The position numbers and the translations under genes were made by a program. From positions 6,200,001-6,264,000 of the forward strand of contig OY755198.1 of assembly GCA_963576735.1 (NCBI GenBank): DNA of 64,000 nt, in the 5' to 3' direction. Below the pieces are notes generated by a model. The model saw only the letters and a program-made list of their open reading frames with translations. It was not told the DNA's origin and did not search any database. Each line of letters begins with the position of its first letter. The first letter of the stretch is position 1. The stretch is from Bedellia somnulentella. Taxonomy: Eukaryota; Arthropoda; Insecta; Lepidoptera; Bedelliidae. Below, in pieces: positions 10,675 through 22,350 of the stretch.

Positions 10675-12357
10675 ATGCATCGACCAAGTACTTCTATTGG
10701 CAGTCGTAAAAGGAAACGAAAGAAATCTGATCACGATGATGAACATGTGGATCCTAGTTTTACATTGCAGAGTGAAAATGAGTCTTATTCTGAGCAGTCC
10801 GAATCAGAGGAAAATGAAAATAAAGCACTACTAATACCATTGAGATCAGAAAAACACTTTTTCTACGGTAAAAACGGATTTGAATGGTCCAAAAACCCTG
10901 TCTGTACATCTTTGAATCGTATTACAGATATTCCTCAAAGACAACCAAAGTTCCTGAGTTCAGAAAGTTTGTGGAATGAACTGTTTAGCGTTGAAATGAT
11001 AGACAAAATAGTTTGTCACACGAATGAAAAACTATCACAGGCATGCGATATCAAAAGCAGACATCGAGAAAAAATATTATTGAAGCCAACTGATCGTGAA
11101 GAAATAAAAGCTGTCCTAGGACTTTTATTCTATACGTCAGTGTTTAAAAATAATCATGAGAATTTTAAATACACTTTTGCGACAGACGGAACTGCGCGAG
11201 ACATTTTCAGATGCGTTTTATCGCAACAACGGTTTGTAGCTCTCTTGACTTATATTCGTTTCGACGATTCAAAAACTAGATCAGAGCGCCTAAAAACCAA
11301 TCCTTTAGCCCCTATTTCTGATATATTTGAAGATTTCTTTTCAAATTGTAAAATTGCGTTTTCACCAGGTCCTTTTCTGCGTTTAAACGATTTGTTAGTA
11401 CCATATAGCGGGTCATGCGATTTTACTGTTTTCTTGTCAAATTCTCATTCTAGGTATGGACTTAAAATTACACTACTAGTCGATAGCGAAACATCATACG
11501 TATGTAATGCATATATATATAATGGTTTGTCGGAAAAAGAAACTAAAGAATCACCGACCCAAAGTGTCCTACATCTTTGTAAAGACTTTGTAAATAGTAA
11601 CCGTAATATATCTGCCGACAAGCAGTTTACTTCTATAGAGCTGATGGAACATCTTAAAAATAAAGGACTTACGTTTCTAGGAGCTCTCAAAAACTCTGAT
11701 AAGCACATCCCACAAGAATTGCTCGATTTTAAAACGAGAAAAGCAGGAACATCTAAATTTGGTTTCACGGAAGACTATACCATTCTATCTTACGTACCTG
11801 AAGATTCGAAACCTGTGTTGTTAGTTTCTTCTTTGCATCACACTGCTGTAGTCAATCTAGATACCAAAGAACCCTTAATGGTTACTGATTATAACAGAAC
11901 CAAGTTAGGAGTAGAACAATTGAACGAAAAACTGTCCTATTATTCCAGTCAGCGTCGAACCAGTCGCTGGTTTCATGCCATCTTCTTTAAGCTTCTAGAC
12001 ATCAGCGGTATAAATGCTTACGTATTATACCAACAATGCGAAGCCCCCGATATACCAAGAAAGATATTTCTTCAAGATCTAGCAAGATCATTGGTGCTGC
12101 CTCAATTGAAACGGAGAGTTTATGAAATTTTATTGCCAAGAGAGTTAAAGCTGTCGATCGAACGAATACTGGGCAAAGATATGCCGCCAGAATCAACTAA
12201 GCCTTGTATACAAGAATCGCCTCTAGAAAAAAAAACTTGTTCTATATGTCCATCGAGGTTAAGGAGGCGATCAAAATACATTTGTATTGCTTGTTGCAAA
12301 CCTATTTGTATGGGATGTTCTAAGAAAATGTGTATTGATTGCGCGGGTATATATTAA
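10675..12357 (+). CDS. piggyBac-like transposase-derived protein, intact ORF with altered catalytic residues
   Basis: A 560-residue open frame with no stop or frameshift. It starts with a basic, acidic-patch N-terminus (1-50), followed by the DDE transposase body of the piggyBac family (about 55-480) and a C-terminal cysteine-rich domain (C522, C525, C537, C540, C541, C545, C548, C553, C556) that in active piggyBac binds the DNA ends. The family uses three aspartates. The second is kept (D315 in ADKQFTS). The first is Asn (N238 before D239), and the third position is Glu (E414) with the neighbouring Asp also changed to Asn (N417). No TTAA-flanked terminal repeats were found: RTE debris lies 470 bp upstream and a SINE begins about 40 bp after the stop. 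An intact frame with lost catalytic residues and no ends suggests a domesticated gene; a recently dead transposon is the alternative. Confidence 0.85.
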   Translation: MHRPSTSIGSRKRKRKKSDHDDEHVDPSFTLQSENESYSEQSESEENENKALLIPLRSEKHFFYGKNGFEWSKNPVCTSLNRITDIPQRQPKFLSSESLWNELFSVEMIDKIVCHTNEKLSQACDIKSRHREKILLKPTDREEIKAVLGLLFYTSVFKNNHENFKYTFATDGTARDIFRCVLSQQRFVALLTYIRFDDSKTRSERLKTNPLAPISDIFEDFFSNCKIAFSPGPFLRLNDLLVPYSGSCDFTVFLSNSHSRYGLKITLLVDSETSYVCNAYIYNGLSEKETKESPTQSVLHLCKDFVNSNRNISADKQFTSIELMEHLKNKGLTFLGALKNSDKHIPQELLDFKTRKAGTSKFGFTEDYTILSYVPEDSKPVLLVSSLHHTAVVNLDTKEPLMVTDYNRTKLGVEQLNEKLSYYSSQRRTSRWFHAIFFKLLDISGINAYVLYQQCEAPDIPRKIFLQDLARSLVLPQLKRRVYEILLPRELKLSIERILGKDMPPESTKPCIQESPLEKKTCSICPSRLRRRSKYICIACCKPICMGCSKKMCIDCAGIY

Positions 12358-12395
12358 AAGTAATTTTTGAGAACCAAATATTCTCAGAGAGTCAA

Positions 12396-12692
12396 AAGAC
12401 TCAAGCGTTCACGCCGTATATCCCCGAAGGAGTTGGCAGAGGGTTGACCAATATTTCTGAACATCACGTGACAGCGTCACTTGGTGTTCAGAGTACCCAT
12501 GTTTGCTTGGACAGTGCAAGTACAACTTAGCCATGTGGGTTTCCTATGATGTTTTCCCACAACGCTAACAACGCTAAATTAAGCACACATATGACATAAG
12601 AAAAGGCAAATTGGTGTAGGCCCGAGCCGGGATTTGAGCCTTCATCGTCTGCACGATAAGCGGTGTTCTACTCACTGAGCTATCACTGTTGT
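12396..12692 (-). mobile_element. tRNA-derived SINE, family B
   Basis: On the minus strand it starts with a tRNA-like head (AGCTCAGTGAGTAGAACACC at about 12683-12664, B box GCTCAAATCCC) and ends with the conserved GTTCACGCC-type terminus at 12396. It may supply the 3' UTR of the gene at 10675-12357. Confidence 0.85.
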
Positions 12693-12998
12693 TGAATTCA
12701 AAATATTTATGTAATTTTTTATAATGGATCTTTTATCTATAATTTTTATTATCACCAGATTTTTAACTTATTATCTGTTGTGTTGATCTGAATATTATAA
12801 TAATTTTGATGTTCCATATTTTTAAATAAAACAACCGAGTGCGTTGGAAAAGACAGACTGACTTGTACTTTGTTCATAGACTATTGCATAGATACAGTTA
12901 ACATAAACTACACTAGATTAACTTAGTTAACAAGAACTACGGTACACATTTTGATATACAATCAATACCCCCACTATATCAAAATGAAATAACTATTT

Positions 12999-14504
12999 TT
13001 ACTTTTGTCGAACTCCCAACAATTCTAGAAATTTATAATGTTTTACAGAATTTAAAGATTTTGTGAGTATGTCAGCTGGCATTAGATCTGTCTGAAGATA
13101 CTCAATTTTAACTACATTATTTTTAATACATTCTCTACCAAAGTGGAATCTTATGTATATGTGCTTTGTTTTATTGTGAAATACAAGATTATATAACAAC
13201 TTGTGTGCACTCTGGTTATCATTAAAAATTACAATACATTGCATTAGACCTATGATTTCATTTTGCAAATTCCTAAGATAAATTGCCTCCTTACAACATT
13301 CAGATATGCCAACATACTCTGCTTCGGTACTAGATAAAGTTACATTCTTTTGCTTTTTACTTCCCCAAGATATCAAACCACTAGATAGAGTAAATCAATA
13401 GCCTGTATAGGATCTCCCATCTGTGATATCACTACCCCAATCTGCATCCACATAGCCCAATATCTTGTTGTCATCTGTGCCATTATACTTAATACAATAA
13501 TCTTTAGTTCCCTTTAGGTATCTCAGTATACGTTTAGCATGAGCCCAGTGCTCTTTATTGTAACGATTGTTGAACTGACTTAAGTACACAACAGGAAAAG
13601 CTATATCGGTTCGGGTAAGTATGGCAAGATATATTAAACATCGAATTAGTTGCATATAAGGCAAACATTTATCACAGCTTAAATCTTTTGTTAATTTTAA
13701 TCCACACTCCATTGGTGTGTCTACTGGTTTACAGTCAACCATATTAAATTTTTGTAACGATTGCTCAATATAATCACATTGATCTAAAGTTAAAATCTTA
13801 TTACATTTATCATAATGAACTGACATACCAAGACACTGTCTAATTTGATCCAGGTCTTTAATTTTAAACTGAGATTCCAAAGTATACTTTAAATTATTCA
13901 TTTCATCACTACTATTTGAAAACACAAAAAAATCATCTACATATAATACAATTATAGTCATACCTCTACCATCCTTTTTAGTATACAAACAAGGTTCATA
14001 TTTCGACTTTGAATAACCATTTTCAGTTAAGCACATATCTACTTTATTATACCACATTCTTGATGATTGCTTCAATCCATAAATAGCCTTTTTCAATTTC
14101 AAAACTTTGTCTGAATCTGGACAGTTAAACCCTTCAAGCATTTGCATGTATATATTTTCATTTAAATCACCATTCAAGAATGCAGTACACACATCTAAAT
14201 GTGTTATGTCAAGTCCAAGTTTTACAGAAATAGCAAGCAATAATCTGAGAGAACTGTATCTTACTACAGGCGAGAAAGTCTCAGTATAGTCAACACCAGT
14301 TTGCTGGGTAAACCCTTTAGCCACTAACCTTGCACGGTAACGGACTTTACCACTACACTCAAGCTTTTTCTTAAGTATCCACTTACACTGCACAATAGTA
14401 GAGTTATCAGGAACATTGACTACCTCCCAGGCACCACTTTGCTCGAAGCACTCCAGCTCCTCCTGTACTGCCTGCAGCCACTGGTCTCTCTCAGGCCCTT
14501 ACAG
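12999..14504 (-). pseudogene. copia reverse transcriptase and RNase H with two nonsense codons
   Basis: The frame reads the copia RT start (CKWILKKKL), the conserved ARLVAKGF block, active site YVDD (LYVDDFF), then RNase H with DADWGSD and STEAEY, ending GVRQK. A stop at about 14500 interrupts the link to integrase and another at about 13396 splits the SYTGY motif from the end of RNase H. Otherwise the copy is well preserved. Confidence 0.9.
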
Positions 14505-15155
14505 TGCTTGCTTGAGTGTGAGACCTGTTCCACTATCCATTTTTGTGTAGCAGAGACCACCAAAACCAAATCTGTCTGGTGCACGACGTTCCCTGACAGG
14601 TCTATCAGGCTTATAACTACTACTCTCTGTGTCTACACAATCTTCATAATCACTTGGTACATAATCTGAAAACTCTGTAGATGTATCCTCCTTTGCTTCT
14701 TCTGTCAATGTACAATCTGAGTCCCCCACTGAATTCTGCAGAATCTGGGTATCTCCTGATGTTTTATCCATCTCAGACTCATGGAATTGCAATTCTCCAA
14801 TCGAATAGATATCAAATTTCGTAAAAGACTGATCCTTCTAGTAAACCCAGAATCGTCGAAGAGCGACTTGAGTTTTTCCCACAGCTCCTTTGTAGTTTTA
14901 ACGGTCTTGATATGAACATATAACGATGAGTCTATAGTGAGTACAAGCTTCGCCTTTGTCTTCGCGTCGTCTGCAGCTGACACAACAACTTCTGTACCAC
15001 TTTCATCTCGTTCGGTCTTGATACACTTCATCATCCCTTCGAGTATTAAAAAGTTTTCTGCTGCGCAACACCCATTCATCATAGTTCTCACGACCACGCA
15101 ACTTCGGCACGTTTATAATGTAATTGGCCGCCATTACGACAAAGCGAACCGAGCA
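14505..15155 (-). pseudogene. copia gag fused to integrase C-terminal linker by deletion
   Basis: Gag starts at the ATG near 15134 (MAANYIINVPKLRG). A frameshift near 15080 precedes the FLILEGM and TTKELWEKL motifs of copia gag. After the RNLISIRLE motif the sequence jumps to an acidic linker with RERRAPDRFG, typical of the integrase C-terminus. About 500 codons are therefore missing. Confidence 0.75.
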
Positions 15156-15321
15156 CCGGCACCCACGTAGCACAATACACTTACAGTACAGTTTTTACGC
15201 GGAAAACTGGCCGAACCAATTTGGAAATATCGATAAACGATCGAATTGTAACAAATTACTTTTACAATTGGCCGCTCAGAAAAAAAAACTGGCCCATAAC
15301 CTTTTAAATGAAATCAATACA

Positions 15322-15905
15322 CCAATCATCACCAACAACCTTTATTTTGCCATCTTTTCCCCCACTCAACTTTCCGGCTTATTCCGTTTATCCACCCTAA
15401 AAAATCCTCCCTAAGGCGGATATTCGGAAACGCGTGTCCGTCTATCCACCCTGAACGGGGTGGATATCCGGAATGCATATAATATGGTTCTTCCGATTTT
15501 CTACCCTGCCTACGTACAGTCATTTACAGAAAAAAGACCCTAAGTTTGTAAGATATTTTTATTCAAACTGTAAGTAAGAAAGTAGGTATGTTTATCTTAA
15601 GTATTTTAATGTTCACGATGTTCCTTGGACCCATTTTGTGTTGTGTATGTTTCTGTAAAATACTGTACTTGGGGTAAAAAATCGGAAGAACCATATTATA
15701 TGCATTCCGAATATCCACCCCGTTCAGGGTGGATAGACGGACACGCGTTTCCGAATATCCGCCTTAGGGAGGATTTTTTAGGGTGGATAAACGGAATAAG
15801 CCAACTTTCCAAAAGTGGCTGAGGAACTTCTAGTTCTTTAGCTCTGGCTACCACTTTTAGGGATTTATAGCCGTGCGTATATGTATGTATGTATGTATAT
15901 ATAGG
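15322..15905 (+). mobile_element. RTE-like SINE interrupted by a MITE
   Basis: Left part 15322-15375 and right part 15811-15905 join exactly into the family sequence (ACTCAACTTTCC then AAAAGTGGCTGAGG). The tail is GTATGTATGTATGTA. The left end abuts the remnant of the copia 5' LTR. Confidence 0.85.
15376..15802. mobile_element. 427-bp MITE with long TIRs and 8-bp target duplication
   Basis: The terminal inverted repeats (starting GGCTTATTCCGTTTATCC) extend about 130 bp each. AACTTTCC stands at 15368-15375 and again at 15803-15810. The split SINE gives the empty-site sequence. An 8-bp duplication fits hAT or Mutator-type transposases. Confidence 0.9.
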
Positions 15906-16069
15906 TACGGACATATTATACACAGATCAAGTAAGCCCCAAACTAAGTGAGACTTGTATCATGGGAAACTAACTTAACGATATATTTAATATTATATAAT
16001 ACACGTATAAATAACACCCAAGACTGATAAACAATCATTTTATGCTGATCACATAAATTATGCTCTCAA

Positions 16070-16316
16070 TGGGGATAGAACCCGCAACCTCCGGACCGAG
16101 AAGCTAGTCACCTATCCACTCGGCCACGGCTGTCGTCTTAATAAAAAAAACGCTGTTATCGAAACGGCGATAGGCCTGCCCCCTATCACGTGAGTACACT
16201 GTCCATGCAAAACGTGAGTACTCTGAACACCAGGTGACAAAGTCACATAATGTTCAGAAGTATTAGTACCTCTGCCAACCCCTTCGGGGATATTCGGCGT
16301 GAACGTTTGAGTTGGG
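16070..16316. mobile_element. tRNA-like head (minus) plus SINE family B body (plus)
   Basis: 16070-16142 in reverse has a Ser/Leu-like A box (TGGCCGAGTGGAT) and B box (GGTTCTATCCCC). It is followed in the opposite orientation by the family B body (GGCGATAGGCCTGCCCCCTA ... GGGGATATTCGGCG). This is either a composite SINE or two insertions. Confidence 0.6.
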
Positions 16317-16523
16317 GTCTTGAGTCTGTTATCGTTATGACGTAGACAACTACGCTTACTTAAGCTTATGTAATAAGTTTGAAATAAATAATTTCTATTA
16401 ATTTAATAATTTGTTTTAATTAATCCCTTAAGTGCAAATAATCCTTCCTTCTACCTACCTACCTTCAGTAGTCACGGCTATAAATCCATTGGGTTAGACA
16501 GAAATTAAAAATCATACTTGTTC

Positions 16524-16655
16524 TTACGCCCGTTGTTCCCATTGGGGTAGGCAGACACTATCGATCGCCGCTTTGTACGTTCCTGACATTATTCTCTTGA
16601 TTCTGTTACATTCATCATTATTCTCGTACATGCTGTTTGGACTCACAATGTTTTC
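16524..16655 (-). repeat. RTE 3' fragment, diverged
   Basis: It contains CCATTGGGGTAGGCAGACAC and CGATCGCCGCTTTGTACG, matching the last ~130 bp of RTE. Confidence 0.75.
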
Positions 16656-16660
16656 CCTCA

Positions 16661-17210
16661 TACATACATACATATACTCACGGCTATAATTCCCTAGAAG
16701 AGGTAGCCAGAGCCAAGGAATTATAAATTCCTCAGCCACTTTTGGAAGTTGAGTGGGGAAAAGGCGGTAAAATAAAGGTTTTTGGTGATGGGTCTCCAAC
16801 CGCATCGCCCAAAAATCCAATAAATAGCCAAATACAACACCCGTGGGTAGAAAGGGGTAGCGACATTCTAAGCCGGCACTACACGGCAGCCCTCACCATT
16901 ACAAAAAAAAATCACAATGTACTAGTATTTTATATTCATTTCCAGTTTTAGCTTATAATTGGAATTATTTTAACTTTTTAGATAGAAGTGCTTCAAAACC
17001 ATGCTTGTCATATTTTTTTTAATCTCAAAAAGAGGTAGCCAGAGCTTTAGAGCTAGAAACTCTTCAGCCACATTTGGAAGTTGATAGGGGACAAGTTGTT
17101 AGAAATATTAAATATAATATCGCTGGGTCTCCAACCGCATCGCCCAAACACCACTTAAAGAAGCCCAATCCCTGAGAACGCTTGTACACGCCAAGAAAAA
17201 CGCCGGGCAT
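16661..17210 (-). mobile_element. Two RTE-like SINE copies in tandem (16661-16902, 17027-17205)
   Basis: Both are on the minus strand. The first has a CATA tail and the full head (GCCGGCACTACACGGC). The second is decayed and lacks the tail, but keeps GAGGTAGCCAGAGC and GGGTCTCCAACCGCATCGCC. Confidence 0.75.
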
Positions 17211-17269
17211 ACCTAAGAATTCGTGTCGTAACTAGAAAATAACTGTGTACACTGCTCGCAGCGGTGCAC

Positions 17270-17589
17270 GAAAAAAATCTTGTCTTTGTCTGCGCAAGAC
17301 ACGACGCGGCGAACGTTGTTGCGGAGCGGCGGGGGGCGGTGTAGTAGGGTTGAGCCAGCCCAGCCAGGTAGTTTTTGTCGTGCGATTGGTGTGGACGTAT
17401 ATTGCAGCGTAGAGTACAAAATGGCTGATGAGTTACTTATAACTTTAGTAGAAGAACGACCGGTATTGTGAAACAAAACTTCAGAGATATATAAAGATAA
17501 AAGACTCACATACGAAGCATGGAGAGAAATATTTTTTATCTTAAACAAAGACTTCGACGAAATGACAAATGCCAAAAAAAATTAATATG
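17270..17589 (+). pseudogene. First exon of a MADF-type DNA-binding protein, with two stops
   Basis: ATG at 17421 begins MADELLITLVEERPVL, the usual start of an insect MADF domain, and continues with IYKDKRL and EAWREIF. TGA replaces the expected Trp codon at residue 17 and a TAA occurs near the end, before a good donor GTAAGT at 17590. The 150 bp upstream are GC-rich and promoter-like. MADF proteins occur as host regulators and as the second gene of PIF/Harbinger transposons; I cannot tell which this was. Confidence 0.7.
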
Positions 17590-17599
17590 GTAAGTACTT

Positions 17600-18065
17600 A
17601 CAACATATTACTATCTTTTTACAATTTTCAAAAATACAGATTACTATGTATATTCTATATAGCTATAATATATTATTATAAATATTAATCATTGTCGTTA
17701 CCCACATTAAATACATCTACAATCAAAGATTTAAGTTGCAAGCAATCATAACTTCAATAGCGCTAAGTAGCATACGACTACGGCTTTGCTAAAAACGATA
17801 ATGACTAATACCTACTTATAATAAAAAAATAAGACATGTAATTGTTTATTTAAACAATATGGCAGGTAAGAATACTTCCTTGTTTCACACTTTTTGGATT
17901 AAAATTTAGTGGTCGGGTTTTAGTTTTAGAACTTATTTTTTATGTGTATTTATCTTGCCATGGCAATGATCCTTCATCAGAGGAAAAATATTCAGTATAT
18001 TTTTGACGAATTTCGTCTGCTGTCAGATTATTGCCTTCTAAATGCAATCGACTATTTAATCGTAT
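17600..18065. other. AT-rich DNA without recognised features
   Basis: Continuation of the MADF pseudogene intron or intergenic DNA. No ORF, repeat or RNA was supported. Confidence 0.5.
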
Positions 18066-18462
18066 AAAGAAACTCCAATTCTTGAACACTGACTTTATTT
18101 CCACTTGGTCATATAAAATATATTACAACTAACAATTAACTATTTGTACTATAATTACGGGCAGTAACTTTAACTAGACGTCTTTACTTCACTCCTGCTA
18201 ACGATAGAATGAATAAAAATAATGTCCCGCCTCAAAAGCCGACCTCGTCCCCACCCATTACTTGTCAAACCGAAAACAGTCACTTCAACCGGAAGTTGAG
18301 GTGAAACACTTTACAAAACTGGTTGTTTTAAACGGAAGTTGAGGTGAAACATTTTACAAAACTGATTAACAAAAGGTACTCATACTAAAAATCAGCATGT
18401 ATTAATAATATATGTTTTTCAAAGAAATCATTACAATATATTTTAACAAGAATCATTACATT
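18066..18462 (-). repeat. Dispersed ~390-bp repeat, copy 1 (solo LTR candidate)
   Basis: It is about 93 percent similar to 27603-27995 by eye. Read in reverse it has an AATAAA signal about 20 bp before its end and a GC-rich middle, as LTRs do. It contains an imperfect 42-bp tandem duplication (GGAAGTTGAGGTGAAACA). The ends are not a clear TG...CA pair. Confidence 0.55.
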
Positions 18463-19042
18463 CGGCCATCCTACAGTGCTGCCTCCTGGCGCACGCAAAA
18501 ACAAAATACAAAAGAAATCATTACATTCAATTCATCTTAGCATTAGCACAAATATTAATTACTATATTCTTACATACATATACAACTTGTCAATTAAATT
18601 TGAAACATTTCCGTCTATTTTAAAACAGGAAACCATTGAAACCATTTTCTTGTCATGATTGCGGATACAACAAAATATGTTACATAAATTTATAATAGTG
18701 ACTGTCACAATCTACTCTTTCGAGTGTACGACATTAGTACATAGTTTAACTACGTCATTTTATTGAAATTCATAGAAATGTCATCATGCAGTATTGTTAA
18801 TTAATTAATAAAATTAATGTTCATAACTCTAAATGTACTATTCATAAATTGAAGTCAGTGAAAAATATACACATAAAATAAAATATAACCCTATGCCACA
18901 GAGATATCATCATCATTTTAAGTTGACTACATATAAAAAAAAAATACCTTTCAATCAATTTAAACATATCAAAACGAAAACTGAATTATAATAGAACATA
19001 AAAACATGTTAACATTAAAACTAAATATTATTCTTCGTCATT

Positions 19043-19345
19043 TCATAAGTCCTTAACACTATAGAAACATTTTTCCATTAGCCATTCAAATATTTTTCTT
19101 TTAAATAATATTATAGGAAAATTCTTAAAGTAATCAGGTATTTTATTATAAATTCTGCACGACATATATAGTATACTTTTCCTATTTAAAGCCTGTCTCA
19201 GATCTGGCATTGCTAATTTGTCTTTAAATTTTATATTAAGTCTATCACTCCTTGTTAGTGGCATATTCTTAAAAAGTGATTTATTACTCTTTACAAAAAC
19301 ACACACTTTATATATGTAAATGCAAGCTAGTGGCACAATTTTTAA
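19043..19345 (-). pseudogene. LINE ORF2 C-terminal fragment
   Basis: The last ~95 codons of a CR1/Jockey-type ORF2, with the pattern YNKIPDYFKN and a C-terminal KCFYSV. It resembles 58875-59096. No RT is attached. Confidence 0.65.
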
Positions 19346-19379
19346 TAATTTGATAAGGCCTTAAACACCGATTCGAAAA

Positions 19380-20236
19380 ATTTATATCATAAATGATTTT
19401 ACACAATATCGACCTATATCCAAACGTAACATTTTTGCAAAAATATTTGAACAGATTGTCTCCCAGCTAATAATGAATGCTTTACATAAAACATATCTCT
19501 CCCTCTCAACATGGATTTTCTGAGGGGCGTTCGGTCGAATCACTATTCACTATGCTATCCTTCACTAACTACCTCATAGATGCCATGGATAAAGGGCGAC
19601 AAGTTAATGTTATGTACACCGATTTTTCTAAAGCGTGTGATAAGATACATTGTTTCATGGCCATAAAATTATTAAATATAGGAATACATGGGGATGTGCT
19701 TCGATGGATCATTTCTTATTTGAAGAACCGTTCACAAGCATTGTAATAACATTTACAAGAAAACATAGCTTTATTGAACATGAGTACAGTTTGAATGGTA
19801 AATCAAAAGAGTAACATCAATACGTGACTTGGTAATCGTAATGGATTCTAAAATATCTTTTATTTGTCATATCGATTATATAGTAAAAAAAAAAACATTT
19901 AAATAACTTGGGTTTATTTTGCGTAGATATATCAAAACCGTTCAAAAACTTACATTATTTTATTATTATTATTATTTTTACTTTAGTTATGTGCGCTCAA
20001 TATTGGACTTTGCTAGTATTATCTGGAGTTCCTTTTACGCCTGTCATATTTCACGAATAGAAAGAGTTCAGAAAAAGTTTATAAAAACATTGGAATATTG
20101 GTATAATTACTACGGTTATTATCTCCATTCCCGCTCAAATCATAAACTAACCACTCTTTCAGATAGACGTACGCAATTTGACTTGAGTTTCCTGTTTAAA
20201 TTATTCAATAGTAAAGTTGACTCTCCAGAACTTTAG
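19380..20236 (+). pseudogene. Jockey/CR1-type reverse transcriptase remnant
   Basis: Three pieces in order: YRPIS and KIFEQIV, then HGFSEGRSVE to YTDFSKACDKI (RT domains with the first catalytic Asp), then after a deletion and AT insertion the thumb region SYVRSILDFASIIW and RIERVQKKF. Frameshifts, one stop and loss of the YADD region make it dead. An A-rich terminus (AATAAAATAAAAATT) near 20552 is its probable 3' end. Confidence 0.75.
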
Positions 20237-20559
20237 AAAAATATTATTTAGGATACCTAGACAGTAGACATGGCTTGCAATAAACAGTTATTTGTCCCTC
20301 CGCATCATAAAACTATATATACTATACTTGCAACAATTTTATTTTTGGTGAATTGTGAACTTGTATAACTCAGAATTTTATGAAATTGATCTGTTTTGTA
20401 ACAGTTTAAACTCTTGTCACAAAATTAAGATATTCGCTTTTGACTTCATTTCATTCATCTCTTTTTTTTGTTCATAGATATTATTCCTATTTCCTATTTA
20501 GGTTAATTGTATAATCGTTGAGCCTGTCTAAAAATAAAAATAAAATAAAAATTACTGAT

Positions 20560-21040
20560 GTATCTACCAGCCGCATACGAAATTGTTTAATATTAATTTA
20601 TGAAGCTGTAGGTCTAATTGTTTCTTATATAAATGTGCACATTTAAAATGTTTACGACAATTTGTTTCATAAATAAATGAAAATAAAATAAAAATATATC
20701 TCAACTAATTAACTTACGTTTGCTCCCGAGTTAACTGTCAGTATATGTACTTCTTACTTATTTTAATAATAATTATTTTAGTTTAAAAAACATTTAATTA
20801 TAAATCATACCACGAAAGTGATTTAAAAATCTTCGTTGGTCCAGATTATTATACAAACCGCGAGTGTTTAAAAAAAAAGTGTATTATATTAACAAGTTTT
20901 ACTATGAACAATCTATTTGACTGTAACAAAAATATACACTTCTTTTATTTCACCAGTTTTAATACCTATTTTCCGGAGCAACATGTAATAATGCGAGATA
21001 AAAACATTCCATTATTTCATTAAAATCCGTCCTCTAAAAT
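20560..21040. other. AT-rich DNA without recognised features
   Basis: An A-rich tract at 20675-20700 may be another LINE 3' end. Nothing else is supported. Confidence 0.4.
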
Positions 21041-21049
21041 AAGTAATTT

Positions 21050-21245
21050 TGATGCAACTGTCACGTGACTAAAAACGACCGTGATTGGCTGTTTCTATAA
21101 TAACGTAGATTGCACATAAACTGTTTGTGTATCGCTTCGCTCATTGGTGTTTAATGCGGAATTGACGTCATTTGTGCTACAGCCGCTATATTACATCTCG
21201 TCGTCGCGCTTTCGCGGCACATTTGAATATTGCATTTTCTTTTTC
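21050..21245. promoter_or_regulatory. Promoter-like segment with CCAAT and CRE motifs
   Basis: Two ATTGG (reverse CCAAT) motifs and a perfect palindromic TGACGTCA (about 21164) lie within 120 bp, followed by GC-richer sequence and a C-G cluster. There is no downstream gene that I can recognise. It is a motif cluster only. Confidence 0.25.
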
Positions 21246-21949
21246 GATTTTTTAATAAAATAGCTAAAATGAAGACAGAAAAATATATTTTTTTCTAGGG
21301 CTCCTTATAAACAAATTAACACCGTAAGATAGTTTTCAAAACTTAGTCAAATAGCCTATTTTATATAGGATTAAGTTAATGTATATTTAATACATAATGT
21401 AATTATTCAACTTGTTAAATAGATACCAAACAAGGTATGGCAGGGGTATTGGCAGTCATTGTCACTGTCACTGCAAGTATCTGAACTACTAGGATCGCTA
21501 TTCTGAACTTCTAAGACTTTTATACACACGGTCTAATTCTATCCAAGGCAATGACAGAACCGTAATGCTTACCTCGTCAGTAAAAATAGATGTACTAATA
21601 AAAAACCGTAGATAAGTCATGCGCGCTCATAAGTGGCACTTAAAAGACAGGCTAAATGGCTCATCTGACTTCAGTCGCGCACTAGCTGCCGTCGCAATCG
21701 TTTACCTGTTTTGGCGTGTTCTTTTATCAAAATAATCGAGAATGCCGTCGTGTGTGATGAGATTTTGCACAAACTAAAGTAGAAAAACTACTAAAATTAT
21801 GAGCTTACTTATCATTCGTAAGTATTATAAATTTACAACGTTTTAATTATAATTTATAATAAATCGTGCGTATAGGTCTTAATTATTCTTTGTCAAACTG
21901 TAATTCTTGGTGTGTTGTTTGGATATATTTCGAGTGGTGTGCGTTCATC

Positions 21950-22195
21950 TGCCGCAATCGGTGCCACTCGCAAGCGCCGATTTCCTCGTAAATGACCTAT
22001 CTAACGTTTTTTTTAATCTATGGTCAGTAACCCTTTCAACTTTCAAAATCTTAGAATGACCAATAAATTTTGAAAGAAGTTTGGTACTCTTCGCGTCATT
22101 GGCAAAATTATTTCGCACAATCATCATCATCACTAAGTCGCCTTCCTTGTATTGAGTAGCAGGAGACCAACTAGAATTATATCTAACCAAGCAGA
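21950..22195 (-). pseudogene. Ty3/gypsy integrase C-terminal remnant
   Basis: About 80 codons with the pattern PATQYKEGDLV, STKLL and GHSKILKV, characteristic of the integrase tail after the catalytic core in some insect gypsy elements. No core, LTR or frame continuity is present. Confidence 0.6.
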
Positions 22196-22350
22196 AGGTT
22201 GATTCTTTTCTATAATATATCTAATTTCTTGTCAAATACTTTCATGGCTGACTATGATAAAATAAATTTAGAATTAAGTACAATAGATTGGGATACCTTA
22301 CTCTCCTTGAAAGTGTTCATAGTATGGTGAATTTACTTAATGATACTTTA

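Larger units (their letters stand above)
12780..15310 (-). mobile_element. Ty1/copia retrotransposon, internally deleted
   Basis: Order on the minus strand: primer-binding site GGTTATGGGCCAGT (15304-15291), gag, integrase tail/linker, RT, RNase H, polypurine tract (TGGGGGTAT near 12965), 3' LTR (about 12967-12782). The primer site matches the anticodon-arm type used by Drosophila copia (initiator tRNA-Met). Protease and most of integrase are deleted at about 14790. The 5' LTR is reduced to about 20 bp and abuts a SINE. Confidence 0.8.
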
